In this document: positions 49,190 to 60,488 of the stretch, piece by piece
Position numbering within the stretch: the stretch's first letter is position 1
How the letters are laid out: each line of letters opens with the position of its first letter
Assembly: GCA_947561395.2 (NCBI GenBank)
Contig: OX387184.1
Span: 11,388,205-11,452,204, forward strand
Length of the DNA stretch: 64,000 nt
Source of the DNA: Buxus sempervirens
Taxonomy: Eukaryota > Streptophyta > Magnoliopsida > Buxales > Buxaceae
Direction of reading: 5' to 3'
The notes under the pieces: model-generated
Told to the model about the DNA's origin: nothing
Database searches by the model: none
Seen by the model: only the letters and a program-made list of their open reading frames with translations
Position numbers and translations under genes: made by a program

Positions 49190-50461
49190 CCACCATTATA
49201 GTCTTCAAGGGAACTAAACAAGGATCTATCTCTAGACATGTGCCTGGAGCATCCACTGTCTAAATACCACATATTGCTGTTATGAGCTTTTAGAGCTGTA
49301 TGGACCACTTGATAGACAATATCAGACTTCCTAACCTAGATTTTCTTCATTTTTGGAACCTTATTTCTCATGTAGGGGTTACTTGATGGTGTTGATGCAT
49401 TCTTTTGCAATCTTGGGGCAGAACTTAAGGAGTATTTGGGTCTCTTAAGTTCTGAAATTTTTTAGACAGCAGCTCTGTTTCTTTCAAAAGAGCATCAAAC
49501 CTATTGAATAAGAAAATTTCAGACTTAGTTTGGGTCTGAAATTTTTTCTTATCACTATATTCCTTAGGAAGACCATGAAAAATATGACATTTAGGCTTTA
49601 TGTGTCCTTTCCTTCCATAGTGATGACATATAGGAACAAAAGGTAGAGGTTTAGGTTCATGTTTCTTTCTAGTCTTACCTTTATAAACAGAATTGTTAGA
49701 ATTGAATTTCACATATGAAGGAAGATCTTTACCAACTGATGCTTTACCCTTAAGTAGGCCTTGTGAAGAGCTTTCTCCAATTGAATCACCTTTCCTTTTC
49801 CTTTAGGTGCTTGATTTAAAGAATTTTCAGCAACATAACCAAGTCCACTGAGATCTTTGTCTCTTCTTTGGCTCTCAAGCATTTCATCAAGTGCCTTGGT
49901 TCCTGCAGAAAATTTTGTAAAAGAGATTTTAGACAACTTGAGTTCATTTTCTACCAAGGAAATTTTACCTTTCAAATTGTCTAACTTAGTAGCTTGTTCC
50001 TTGTTCATGAGTTCAACATCATGAACTTTAGATACCAAATAAGTTTCTCTGACTTGTGCTTCCAAAACAGATTTTTCCATCTCTTCTCTTTGTCTTAAAC
50101 AATCTTCTTTCTCTTTCTCAGCACCCTTTACTTGAAGTGACATCCTCTTGCATTTTTTCTGGAGTTTGTGAAACTCCCTGTAAAGGAGATTATAAGCTTC
50201 TTGAAGATCACAATTCTCTTTAGAGTCTTCATCTTCACTACACTCACTAGGGGACTCACTGTCTGAATTTAGTGCGACTACAAATGCGATGAAATTCTCC
50301 TAACTTTCCTCTGTTTCAGAACCAGAATTTTCCTCTTCATCACTGTCATCCCAAGTTGCTTTTAAGGCATTTCTCTTTTTTGACATTTTATTTGGACACT
50401 CAGTAGCAGCATGGCCAAAACCTTGGCACTTATAGCATTGAATTCCCTTCAGATTTCTCTT
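49190..50461 (-). pseudogene. Copia Gag C-terminus, coiled coil, zinc knuckles and protease start
   Basis: Read from 50461 downwards, KKRNLKG is followed by an intact CCHC knuckle CYKCQGFGHAATEC, an acidic segment with one in-frame TAG at about 50300, and a long coiled coil (50143-49850). A second knuckle follows, CHHYGRKGHIKPKC, in which the second Cys has become Tyr. After further stops comes the protease signature YLDSGCSRHM at about 49240-49270. The extended coiled coil with a second knuckle is typical of SIRE-type Gag. The block is bounded by solo LTRs at both ends. Confidence 0.88.
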
Positions 50462-53400
50462 CTTATTGTAAGCACCTCATTTTTGCGCTCCCGAAAGAGC
50501 CAGAAATGCAAACCCTAGCTAAAAAGTCAAACCCTAAGGGGTGAAAAAAATTGACTTTTTGATCCAGTGATAAATGGCCACCTCGCTTTATCTCGATGGA
50601 TAGATAATCCCGACACGAGTTCAACGCAACTGAGTTTGCTGGAATCGGAGTCCGGATGAGGGTTCGACGGACCGGTCAAACTTAAAGGAGAGCCGGAAGT
50701 TGACTTTTCCTCGAACCCCGTGCCAAGTGCTTAGCCCCGTGTCATTGGATAGAGGGCTCCGATACGAGTCTAACGCAATTGAGTTTGCTCAAATCGGAGT
50801 TCGGATAAAGGAGATATGAGCTGTCGAAGTTCCGAGCAGCAAAACCGGAAATTGCACACGTGGCAGCCAACGCAGCAAAATATCTTAGGGACTAAATCTT
50901 AAATATCCAAAAATCATAAAAATCTTAAGGACTAAACCAAAATTCGCAAGGACCAATCCGTAATTGCTCAAAAGTGTCGAATCGGTCAAGTCGAGGGGCA
51001 AATCCGTAATTTTTCGATTTGTATCCGACCAAATATGCCGGATACACATACCCCAGTGTGTAACCGACACTCTTCACCGGATACAAAGAGATATTTCAGC
51101 GAGATTCGGGCCGATCGCCCGACAAATTCGCGGCGGCATTAAATTTCGGAATAATTATGTTTTGTATCCGGCATTAAGAGTGTATAGCCGGCCATGAAGG
51201 CCGGCTATGAAGGGTTGCTAGTGTATCCGGCATACAATGCCGGATACATAAAGGTTTTTCATAAAAGGGGGCAGCAGCCCCCTTCCTCAAGGTTGGCTCA
51301 TTTTTTCGGACCTAGCACCTTCTTTGCCCATTTTGGCCTCTCCGAACCAGCTTCTCTTGAACCTCCCTAGCCTCCAACACCTTCCTAGACCACCTCAAGT
51401 TCATGCCCATTCTCCCATTCCTTCTTCTTCCCCATTTGCACCCCAACAAGAAGGGGCTCTACTACTGTGGTTGCTGGAGGAGAAGCCTCCAGCTCTTGTC
51501 CAAGCTTCAAGGAGGTGCCTATCACCCCCAAGGAAGCTCTCCAACTCCACCTTTCAAGTACCCCACCTTGACCTCACCATCATCTTCTTCCTTCTTCTTC
51601 TCTATTCCCACCCAAGCAAGGAGGAGATAGTTCGCTGTTGGAGCCAAGGAGGAGCCGACCAAGTGCTGTCCAAGCCCGAAGGGAGGTGAGGCACACTCCA
51701 AAACAACTTTGTAAACACAAGGTAAGCATTCTTGCAAAATCTTATTCAACATATGTGAGCTTTGGTCCATTCGGAGCATGTAGATTCTCATACATGATGT
51801 GGTACTTTGTTGTGCATGAAATGTGAGTTTCCTCCCTATTTTATCACTTCTCCATGCCTTCTATGGGTTATGATTCTTCCACGGTAGGAAAGGTAGGCTA
51901 CCGGTAGCTTAATGGGAGGAAGAAAGGACTCTTTAGTTAATGGAAAGGGGTCTAGAGAGGTCATGGTAAGTTGCTGTTTTTTTTTTCTGTTATTGGTAGT
52001 GGTTCCACCCATTGAAAAGGGGAGCATGTTCCCCTAATACTTTTTCTAATGTACCCTTGTAAGCGCCCCCCCCCCCCCCCCCCCCCCCATTATCCCTTCT
52101 TGTGTTTCTTCTCTCTACATCACATTTCTTTTCTCTCTTTGACATGTTTCCATGACGTGTATGTTCTTTGCTCACTTGCTTTAAAGTGTATAAAAAATGC
52201 ATGCAATGGTGCGCATAGGAAAAGGGATTGTATGCATGTGTTGGCATGTTTAGGGATTATGATGCATGCTTCTTTTGAATATGAGCATGATCTCTCTTTG
52301 TTTCTATGTTAAATTGGTAGGCATGTGAGGTACTTTTAGGGTTGCTATTGGCAGCAGCAGCAGCAGCACCCTATTTCCCTTTTAGTAGAACTGATTTATG
52401 TAACATGTATGCCATGCAAGAGATCACATCACCATGCTTCCCCTCTCCTGCTGTTCGGCTGCTGGAACCAGCAAGTTTGTCCACCTGTTGGTGCATCTAA
52501 TCCCACCCCCAATGCATGCATGAGCGGCTGTCCCCTTTGATAAAGTATGAGTATACATGTCTTGGTTATTTGTTGGATCATGTTTTAGGTTCTTAACTGT
52601 AGGTTTTTTATTGATCTTTGATGCTTGTTGTTGTGCATAAGTTAAGAGACCAAAACAGGGGTGACATGGTCACTATTTGGTTGTTGTAGAAACCACCCAA
52701 AAGAGACCAAGTGCTGGAGACTCCACAACTCCAACACCCTGGTGGGCCTTGCAAAGGGCCCACACAACCCTAGTAACCTATTGGGAAGCCCAAAAGAGTC
52801 ACCCCAATGGCCAAACTTCGAAAAAGGCTATTTTAATGTGATCCGGCAACTCAGGCCGGATCACCTATGGGTTGTGTGTATCCGGCAACTAAGGCCGGAT
52901 ACATGATAAAAATACAGTTCTTATGATTTTTGTGCTCCTTGCCGAATTTTCATGTCATTTCTAGCAAAACCAAATAAACCAACAGGGTTTTCGGGCCACC
53001 CGGAAACATTGTACTTGGACCCTCGGTCCAATTTGGAACATTAGTGGGCCTTCCAACGGGGCCCACCAAGCCCGATAAACCCGAAAGCATGCAAATAAGC
53101 AAGTTAAGTGAAATTAACCAATAAAACCGGATGGACCAGACCCAATGCGGTCCACCCGGACTTGTTTTGTGGAATGATATATGAATTGTGTGGTTTGGCC
53201 GAGACGCAGGGTTAGGGCCTATCGGGCCCGCCAAAGCCCAAAAAACCAACCAAGTAAGGGTTCAAAACCCTAACTTCACCTAACTTGGGCTTTCAAGCCT
53301 AAGAATTGGACTACGGGCTCCAAGCCCAATGTCCAACCCACCTGGGTGAATTTAAATAAGATAAATTGAAAACATTTTGGCAACTATCATGGGGGCCCAC

Positions 53401-53952
53401 CCAGGGGCCCACAAACCAACGCCGGCCCACTCTTTGCATGAAAACCATTTAAGCTTCAAACCTGAACCTTAATGTAAAATCAATTCACTTAACCTAAGCC
53501 CACAGGGCCTCCTAGGCTAGACAGAGGCCCACCAGGGGCACATGGGCTCACCCAAGCCCACCAAAGTTCACCGTGGGCCTTCCAACGGGGCCCACCCAAT
53601 TAGACTCAGATCATCTAAATAAGCAAGATAAAAGTAATTAAAGGGACCCACACCACTTTGGTGGTCCCGCCAGACTTAACCTAATTGCATATCGGATTAG
53701 GAATCGGGTGAGACCAAAGCAAGCTGACTCAAACCAGGGAACCCACGGGACCCGTCATCCGACGGGGTGGACTGGGGTGTCTACGGACTTCCCCAGGCCG
53801 CAACCGAGACCTGTCTCAGAATCTCAAAGCCGCAGACCAGACCAATAGATAAGATTAGGCACCCAGGTGTCCGCTTGTACTCCATCAGGCGGTGGCGACT
53901 CCAAATTCCCATTTTTACCCAGTGCAAGCCAAAAACAGGCGCGCACACTTAT
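50462..53952 (+). mobile_element. Tat-like solo LTR (type B, copy 1, 3481 bp)
   Basis: The LTR is 50467-53947 (TGTAAGCACC...GGCGCGCACA), flanked by CTTAT at 50462-50466 and 53948-53952. Rejoining the flanks restores Copia Gag in frame around LENK/KKRN. U3 has two sub-repeats with GAGTTTG cores at 50632 and 50781. CATAAAAGG at 51260 is the probable TATA box. GTATCCGGC palindromes lie before it (51160-51250) and again at 52835-52910. A run of 23 C is at 52066-52088. The PBS-like TGGCGACTCC is at 53893. No gene is present; ORFs over it are chance. Confidence 0.93.
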
Positions 53953-54780
53953 TTTCTAATTTTGCTTCACTGTTCTTCTTATCAAATCTGAACTCTTTTG
54001 GCTTCACAAATGTGTTTCTTGATTGCTTATTTTTTAAGAACCTTCTGAACTTTTTAGCAAGTAAGACTAACTCTTCAAGATCATCATCAGAATCTTCATC
54101 TTTATCCTCCTGTATACTCTTAAGAGTAACCCCTTCTGCTTCTTGGAAATTTTCAGATTTGCTTCAACTGTTTGTAGAGATCCCACCAACTCTTCTACCT
54201 TCATTGCATCAACATCCTTAGCTTCTTCAATAGCTGTAACCTTGGGTTGAAATCTCTCAGGTAGAGATCTCAGAATTTTCCTTACAACCTTGGATGTGGG
54301 AATCTTCTCTCCTAGATTGAAGCTAGTATTAACTATGTCATTCAACCTAGAGTAGAATTGGTCAAAGTTCTCTTCTTCATCCATCTGAATTGTTTCAAAA
54401 GCAGTGGTTAAACGTTGCAATCGAAACAATTTAACAGCAGCTATACCTTCATGAGTAACCTCTAAAATATCCCAAGCCTCTTTAGCAATTTCACAGGTTG
54501 AGATTCTTCTGAATTCCTCAACAGTAACAGCACTAAATAAGGCATTAATAGCCTTGTTATTCCAGCTACAGTTGTCAAATTCTCCTTTACTCCACCTATC
54601 ATAAGTCTTTGTAACAATAACACCTTGAATATTTTCTGTGGGTGCTTCATACCCATTCAAAACAGATAACCAGATTCTTTCATCTAAAGACTTCAAGTAA
54701 GCTCTCATTCTTGCCTTCCAATAGGCATAATTCGATCCATCAAATAGAGGTGGCCTAGAGGAAGAAGTCCCTTATTTGTT
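53948..54780 (-). pseudogene. Copia Gag N-terminus
   Basis: The start of the Copia polyprotein, which makes the capsid. Upstream of the first usable Met, the frame reads RPPLFDGSNYAYWKARMRAY, the classic opening of plant Copia Gag. An ATG at about 54790 (MDYNK) is followed at once by TAA. The UBN2-type capsid domain continues (KEAWDILEVTHEG, FDQFYSRLNDIVN, ILRSLPERF). A frameshift near 54120 leads to the stretch LVLLAKKFRRFLKNK, which ends at the type B solo LTR (53947). Confidence 0.9.
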
Positions 54781-54830
54781 GTAGTCCATAGAGAACCAAG
54801 ATCACACTTTTAAATAGATTTGAGTGGGTG

Positions 54831-54842
54831 GCTCTGATACCA
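54831..54842 (-). promoter_or_regulatory. Copia primer-binding site (initiator Met tRNA)
   Basis: On the minus strand TGGTATCAGAGC lies 2 nt after the 5' LTR. This is the standard match to the 3' end of plant initiator-Met tRNA used by Copia elements. Confidence 0.95.
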
Positions 54843-54844
54843 AT

Positions 54845-55646
54845 TGAGATTTCTAATCTCAGGTCCCTATTCTCTAGGAATCTAAAAACCAAGTAAAGAA
54901 CACAGTAGCAAATAACAAAACAGTAGTAAAGAGACAGGTAATTTTTACGAGGAAACCGTAGTTCACTTAGGTAAAACCTCAGGTCTTTTTGAGGAAGACC
55001 AAGCCTGAGAAAAATTGCATTAAGCAAACAAGATCTTTACAAATTGTTCAGATTTAAAAGAAACTACAACAATCATAAAAACTCACACACAAGGTTGATT
55101 CCACAACCTCTTTCTTCAAGGAATTTATCTTCCCACTTTTCAGCAGCTCCAAGGCTTCACAAGAACACTGTGTAGCAAATCAAGATGCCCATTCCAATCC
55201 TTCTCCAGATCTGGAATGTTGCTGTTCTCAAGTCTTTCTCAGCCTTCAAGAACTCTCCAGCACCTTCTCTTCACTGAAGTTCTCCAGCCCAACTCTTCAC
55301 CAAGTTCTCCTGGACGAAAATCAGATTCCAAGAACCTCCAAGACTCCTTTTAAATCAGAGGTTTCAACCACCTTGCTAACTGCCTTAACAAACTTCAACA
55401 ACCCTTGAAACAACCCAATTGAATCTCGTAACTGCCTGAGATTTCAGTTGGTTGTGCAGATACAGCAGGTTACACATAACACTGCTAATAGAAATCTAAA
55501 CCCACACATTCAACAGACTTCATTTGATACCCTCATTATACATTCAATACATCTCATTTATATTCAATCAATTAACAGAAACTTTAAACATCTTCACTAA
55601 ATTTTGTCATTCAATTTGTCACATGGGGAAATACATTTTCCCAACA
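54845..55646 (-). repeat. Copia 5' LTR
   Basis: This 802-bp partner of 21615-22416 is followed by the second target copy TGTTG at 55647-55651. It lies upstream of Gag and so serves as the promoter LTR. Confidence 0.95.
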
Positions 55647-55651
55647 TGTTG

Positions 55652-56928
55652 TAAGTACAAAATAATTCTACTTATTAAATGAGTTTTCAATGCTCAATAA
55701 CTATTTTGAATCAGTCTAATCATATAATTTGGAGTCAATTCTTGTTGAATCATCAATTTAACTATATTAAGGAAAGTGTCAATTTGAACCAAGATTTCAA
55801 TCTGAAAATTAAAACTATATATATATGATTTAAAGTCCTAAAGTAGTTGATCAAACAAATCTTAAAGAATAAGAGAAAAATTAAAAAGGAGTTTAATTTG
55901 ATCATGATACGACAATTGATTTCTTTTAATTCTCATTAACAAGAAAAAAAATGCTTCTATTAATTCATAACAATGACTAATCAAGGATAATTAGGTAATC
56001 ATTCAATCTGCTGGAATCACATTGTTTCTCTCTTTTTATTTTGGGTCAAACAAAAGAAATTCGTGGCATAGTTCATTAGATAGCTTAAGTTGGCTCATGG
56101 AAGAGTACTTTTGTAGGAGTCTTGTTTTCAATCCACCTCCCTCAAATTTTTTCCCTTGAAACCAAAGGAAAAATAATGGAAAGTAAATGCTCTTTTTCCA
56201 TTCCTGTCCATAACCAAACGTATAATTCATATATTTATCTCAAGAGATCTGCGCTAACAATTAAGAGCCATGTTCATAGTGATGTTTAATTAATTAAGCT
56301 TAAAAAGGAAATTATATGTTGATGTTATACTAACTAGCACTCCATGCTTTATTTTATGTATCAATCCATTAATTTTGTGGCTTTTTTGAGATATTCTCAT
56401 TGAAGTTCTTTGTATATATTTCATAAATTTCCTATAAAGGCACCTTGAGGAGAAATTTTTTTGAGGTTTTATCGAGAAATTAAGTTGATATTCACTTGAA
56501 TGGAAGGTATTAAAAATGGATCAACAATGAAAGGAAAAAAAATCTTAAGGGATATAATCGCATCTGCTATGATTCTTAAAAGTCTAAATATCAATGATAG
56601 AGCTCGTCAAGATTTTACAAAATCTTCTACATTTAGAAAATTTTAATTGTACCTGCCCCAAGAAATTAATTAAAGATACGGCCTCCACATTCAGAAGAAA
56701 AGTTGATGTTAGGAAAATATATATTGTAAATGTCCTATGCAAAAGAAATTAAAGGTGTCCTTTTTGTTCTGGAAGGATCATATCTTTTGTTGACATGCAG
56801 CTTGTGAGGGGGATAAGGTTATTCCAAACCAAGCTGTTAACTCCTATAATTAAGTGCCCTCACCTTGTTGAATGAAGAATTATTTTTAGAATTTCCTTTT
56901 TGCAAACAAAACTGCATTATTACATATC
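55652..56928. other. AT-rich intergenic DNA
   Basis: No gene is supported. At about 56071-56150 TAGCTTAAGTTGG and TTTTCAATCC resemble degenerate Pol III A and B boxes of a SINE, but without tail or duplication. Confidence 0.5.
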
Positions 56929-59900
56929 ATAATTGTAAGCACCTCATTTTTGCGCTCCCCGAAAAAACCAAAAAATGCAAACCCTGGACAGAAAGTCAAA
57001 CCCTAAGGGGTGAAAAGTTGACTTTTTGATCAAGTGAAAATTGGCCACCTCGCTTTATGCCATTGGATAGAGAATCTCGACACGGTTCCAACGCAACTGA
57101 GTTTGCAGGAATCGGGGTCCGGACGAAGGTTCGGCGGGCGGTCAAACTTAAGGAAAAGCCAAGAGTTGACTTTTTCTCGAATTCCGTGCCAAGTACCTTG
57201 CTTTATATCATTGGATAGAGAATCTCGACACGGTTCCAACGCAACCGAGTTTGCAGGAATCGGGGTCCGGATGAAGGTTCTGCGGGCGGTCAAACCTGAG
57301 CAGAGCCAAAAGTTGACTTTCTGCTAAAATCCGATCCGGAGGCCTACCCCTAGGTCATGGGATGGAGGGCTCCGATACGATTCTAATGGAACTAAGTTTG
57401 CCCAGATCGGAGTCCAGATGAAGAAAATATGAGCTGATGAAATTTCCGAGCAGCAAAACCGGCAATCTGCGCACGTGGCAAAAAGCTGCACACGTGGCGA
57501 GTTGCGCAGGAAAATATCTCGGGGATCAAATCCGTAAATATCCGAACATTCGAAATATCCCAGGGACTAAATCTGTAAAAATCCGAGAATATCGGATTTT
57601 ACCAAAAATTGTCAGGGACTAAATCTGAATTTTTTAGATTTTTCGACCGGCGAGCGGCGGCATTAAATGATTTCTCATCATTGTGCCGCTCGCGCGGACG
57701 TGGCGAGCGGGCTTGCGCCCACCTTGAGCTGGGCGCCAAGGTGAGCGGCACCCCTTTTCCCTTGCCTATAAAAGCCGCGCGAGTGCTCGCGCAAAGGGTT
57801 GGGCATTTTTTTGGGTTCAGACATTTTTTGAGGTTGGAGAGCTTCGGTTGAAGATTTTTAAGGTGCAGTGCCCAAGCTTCTTCCCATCCGAACCCCACCT
57901 GTCTCAGTCACTTTGGCCACCCCAAGCCCCCCCCCCCCCCCCCCCACCTGGATCCGACACTCTCCTGTTCTTGCTTCTTCTTCATCCCCACACAAGCAAG
58001 CGGAGGCCGGTTGCTGTGGTCGCTGTTGGAGCAAGAAGGAAGGTGCTCCAGCTCTTGCTTTGTTGCAGGGAGAAGCCCACACGCCTCAAGCAAGTCATAG
58101 GATCCTCAGGTATCATTCTTTACTATGCCTGATATACATGTGTTGAAATGAGAAGTTCTTAATAATTTTGCCAAGCTTATTTTTGTCCTTGGGCACGATT
58201 CTGTTCCCATGGTAGCTTAGTATGCACTTGCTTTATTTCGACCTAGGAAGGGTCTCTAAGTGAGGCAGAGACCCACCGGGAGCTTATGGTAGCTTGAGAG
58301 AGAGAGTACCCCCTCAGACTATCCGGGCATGCTTAATGCTATGGTCGGTCTCTTTTTATGCTTTAAAAGGGAGTTTGTTCCCTCATGTCAATTGATCCAT
58401 TGTATCCCTGTAAACCCCCCCTCCTCTCTCCCTTCTTCGGATGCTAATGTGCCGGCTCGGAGGTCCAGTCGAGGGAGGAAAGTGCATGTATGTCTGCATG
58501 GTGTTTTCTTGTTGTTTTTTTACATTGCTGGACTTGCTAACATGCTGTTTGTTGCTTGTGCACCCTTGAGCATGCCCCCATCACCCCCCCCCCCCCTTTT
58601 TTAAGCTGTTGATGCATCTGTACCTGTGTGTTTTTCATCGGGTTTATTTTTTCTTCTTTTAAGAGATTTTGGGTTGTGGGATGAAGCATGAATCATGCTT
58701 AGACTAGTTTTAATACAAGTTTAAGTGCCTTCTGGGGAGTGGTCGAAGCCCGGGGAAGTGTCCTGGGCATATTATTCGTGAAGTATTTTGAATGCATGTT
58801 TGTATTGTAAGTTTTCTGGGTTTTCAAAACTTGAAATAAAATGTAGTTAGATTAAATCCAAGATTAGTTGGGAGGTGTTCTGGGCATGTTAGGAGGCTAG
58901 TGGAGCAGTTACAGACCAAAAAAAATCGGCCAGAGATGGAGATCTCAAAAAAACAGAGAGTTGAAAATTGCAGTGAGCTGCCGCCCATCTGGCGCCCACC
59001 TGGCGCTCACCTCGAGGTGGGCGCCCCTTTCATCTCACTTCCCGCTGAGCTGGCGCCCACCTGGCGCTCAGCTCGCGCCCACTAAAAACCAAGTGAAATT
59101 CTGGCGCCCTTCTCGCGCTCACCTCCCGCCCAGCTCGCGCTCACCTGGTATCGGGTGAGCGCCAGGTCAAAATTTCGCCCGGTTCTGGCGCCCACCTGGC
59201 GCTCACTTCAGGAGGTGAGCGCCAGGTCCAAAACAAGCCGAATTGTTATTTTTTTAAAAAAAATTCCAAAAATACCCTTTACCATACCGCGGGGGGCTTC
59301 GCCCCCCACCCCTTTGTTCACTGCGCATCCAACTCGTACCTTGGTACGGGGAGGTACCCCACCCCGTGGGCTCCGCTTCGTTTCGCCCACAGGGCCCCCG
59401 GGTACCTCCCCTTGGACCCAGCACAATGAGCCAGTTTTTTTTTCTGATAGAGTGTCCATCTTGTGTTTTTTTGTAATTATTGCTAGATGTGAATGCCATT
59501 TCCGAACCGAACCGAATAAACCAATAGGGTTTCTGGGTCACCCGGAAACCCAATGTGGGACTTGGACCCCCGGTCCAACTTGACTTCCAGTGGGCCTTCC
59601 AACGGGGCCCACCCAGCCCAAGAAACACCAAAGCATGCCATTAAATAACTTAAGTAAAAACGAACAATTTGAACCAGGCGGGCCAAACCCAATACGGCCC
59701 ACCCGAGCCTTGTTAGGTGAAATTGATGCATGAATTGCGTGGTTTGGCCGAGACCAAGGGCAAGGGCCTACCGGGCCCGCCAAAGCCCACCAACCGAACC
59801 AAGGAAGGGTGCAAACCCTAACTTTCGGTAACTTGGGCTTACAAACCCAGATTTGGACCGCGGGCCCCAAGCCCAGTGTCCGAATCACTTTGGCAAAATT

Positions 59901-60488
59901 AAAAAGATAAATCCAATAAAAAATACTTGGCCACCATGTGGGCCCACCTAAGGGGCCCACAAATCAGTCCAGCCCACTTGTGCATAAAAAACACTTAACC
60001 TTCAAATCTGAATCTAAAGTAAAATCAATGCACCAACCAAAGCCCAAAGGGCCTCCTAGGATAGGCCAAGGCCCACAAGGGCACACGGGCTTGACTAAGC
60101 CCACCAAGGATACCGTGGGCCTTCCAACGGGGCCCACCCAACCAGACTCAGATCACCTAAGTAATCAAGATAAAAGCAACTAAAGGGACCCACACCACTC
60201 AGGTGGTTCCGCCAGACTTAACCAAATTGCATATCGGATTAGGAATCAGGTGAGACCAATGTAAGCTGACTCAAACCAGGGAACCCACGGGACCCGTCAT
60301 CCGACGGGGTGGACCGGGGTGTCTACGGACTTCCCCGAACCACAACCGAGAACAGACTTAGAATCTCAAGCCGCAGACCAAAAAGCCCTAATAAGCAAGA
60401 TTAGGCACCCAGGTGTCCGCCTGCACCCCATCAGGCGGTGGCGACTCCAAATCACCCCGTGCCGCGTTTCCCACGCGCGCACAATAAT
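56929..60488 (+). mobile_element. Tat-like solo LTR (type B, copy 2, 3550 bp)
   Basis: The LTR is 56934-60483 (TGTAAGCACC...CGCGCGCACA), flanked by ATAAT at 56929-56933 and 60484-60488. It is closely related to copy 1. GAGTTTG-like sub-repeats are at 57099, 57247 and 57394 (148 and 147 bp apart), TATAAAAG is at 57767, C runs are at 57927-57945 and about 58584, and the PBS-like TGGCGACTCC is at 60439. Its palindromic blocks (57645-57790 and 58975-59230) use GCGCCCACC/GCGCTCACC words, quite unlike copy 1. It is outside the Copia. Confidence 0.93.

Larger units (their letters stand above)
21615..55646 (-). mobile_element. Complete SIRE/Maximus-like Copia LTR retrotransposon split by nested insertions
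   Basis: The element starts and ends with matching 802-bp LTRs (21615-22416 and 54845-55646) bearing TG...CA termini. It is flanked by identical TGTTG at 21610-21614 and 55647-55651. Minus orientation is fixed by the PBS next to the right LTR and the polypurine tract next to the left LTR. Coding order from the right is Gag with coiled coil and zinc knuckles, aspartic protease, integrase, RT and RNase H (Copia order), then an additional ORF before the 3' LTR as in SIRE-type elements. Removing the insertions at 26493-39004, 41089-49189 and 50467-53947 leaves about 9.9 kb, a normal SIRE size. By eye the LTRs differ at about 20 of 802 sites (about 2.5%). All proteins carry stops or frameshifts, so it is now non-autonomous. 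Confidence 0.95.

Noticed and set aside
51324-51826. ORFs over the CT-rich leader of the type B solo LTR
   Set aside because: They lie in an LTR leader, overlap in several frames, have low-complexity Pro/Ser text, and are not preserved in copy 2.
56060-56170. tRNA gene or SINE with A- and B-box-like words
   Set aside because: No cloverleaf, poly(A) tail or flanking duplication; the boxes are degenerate.
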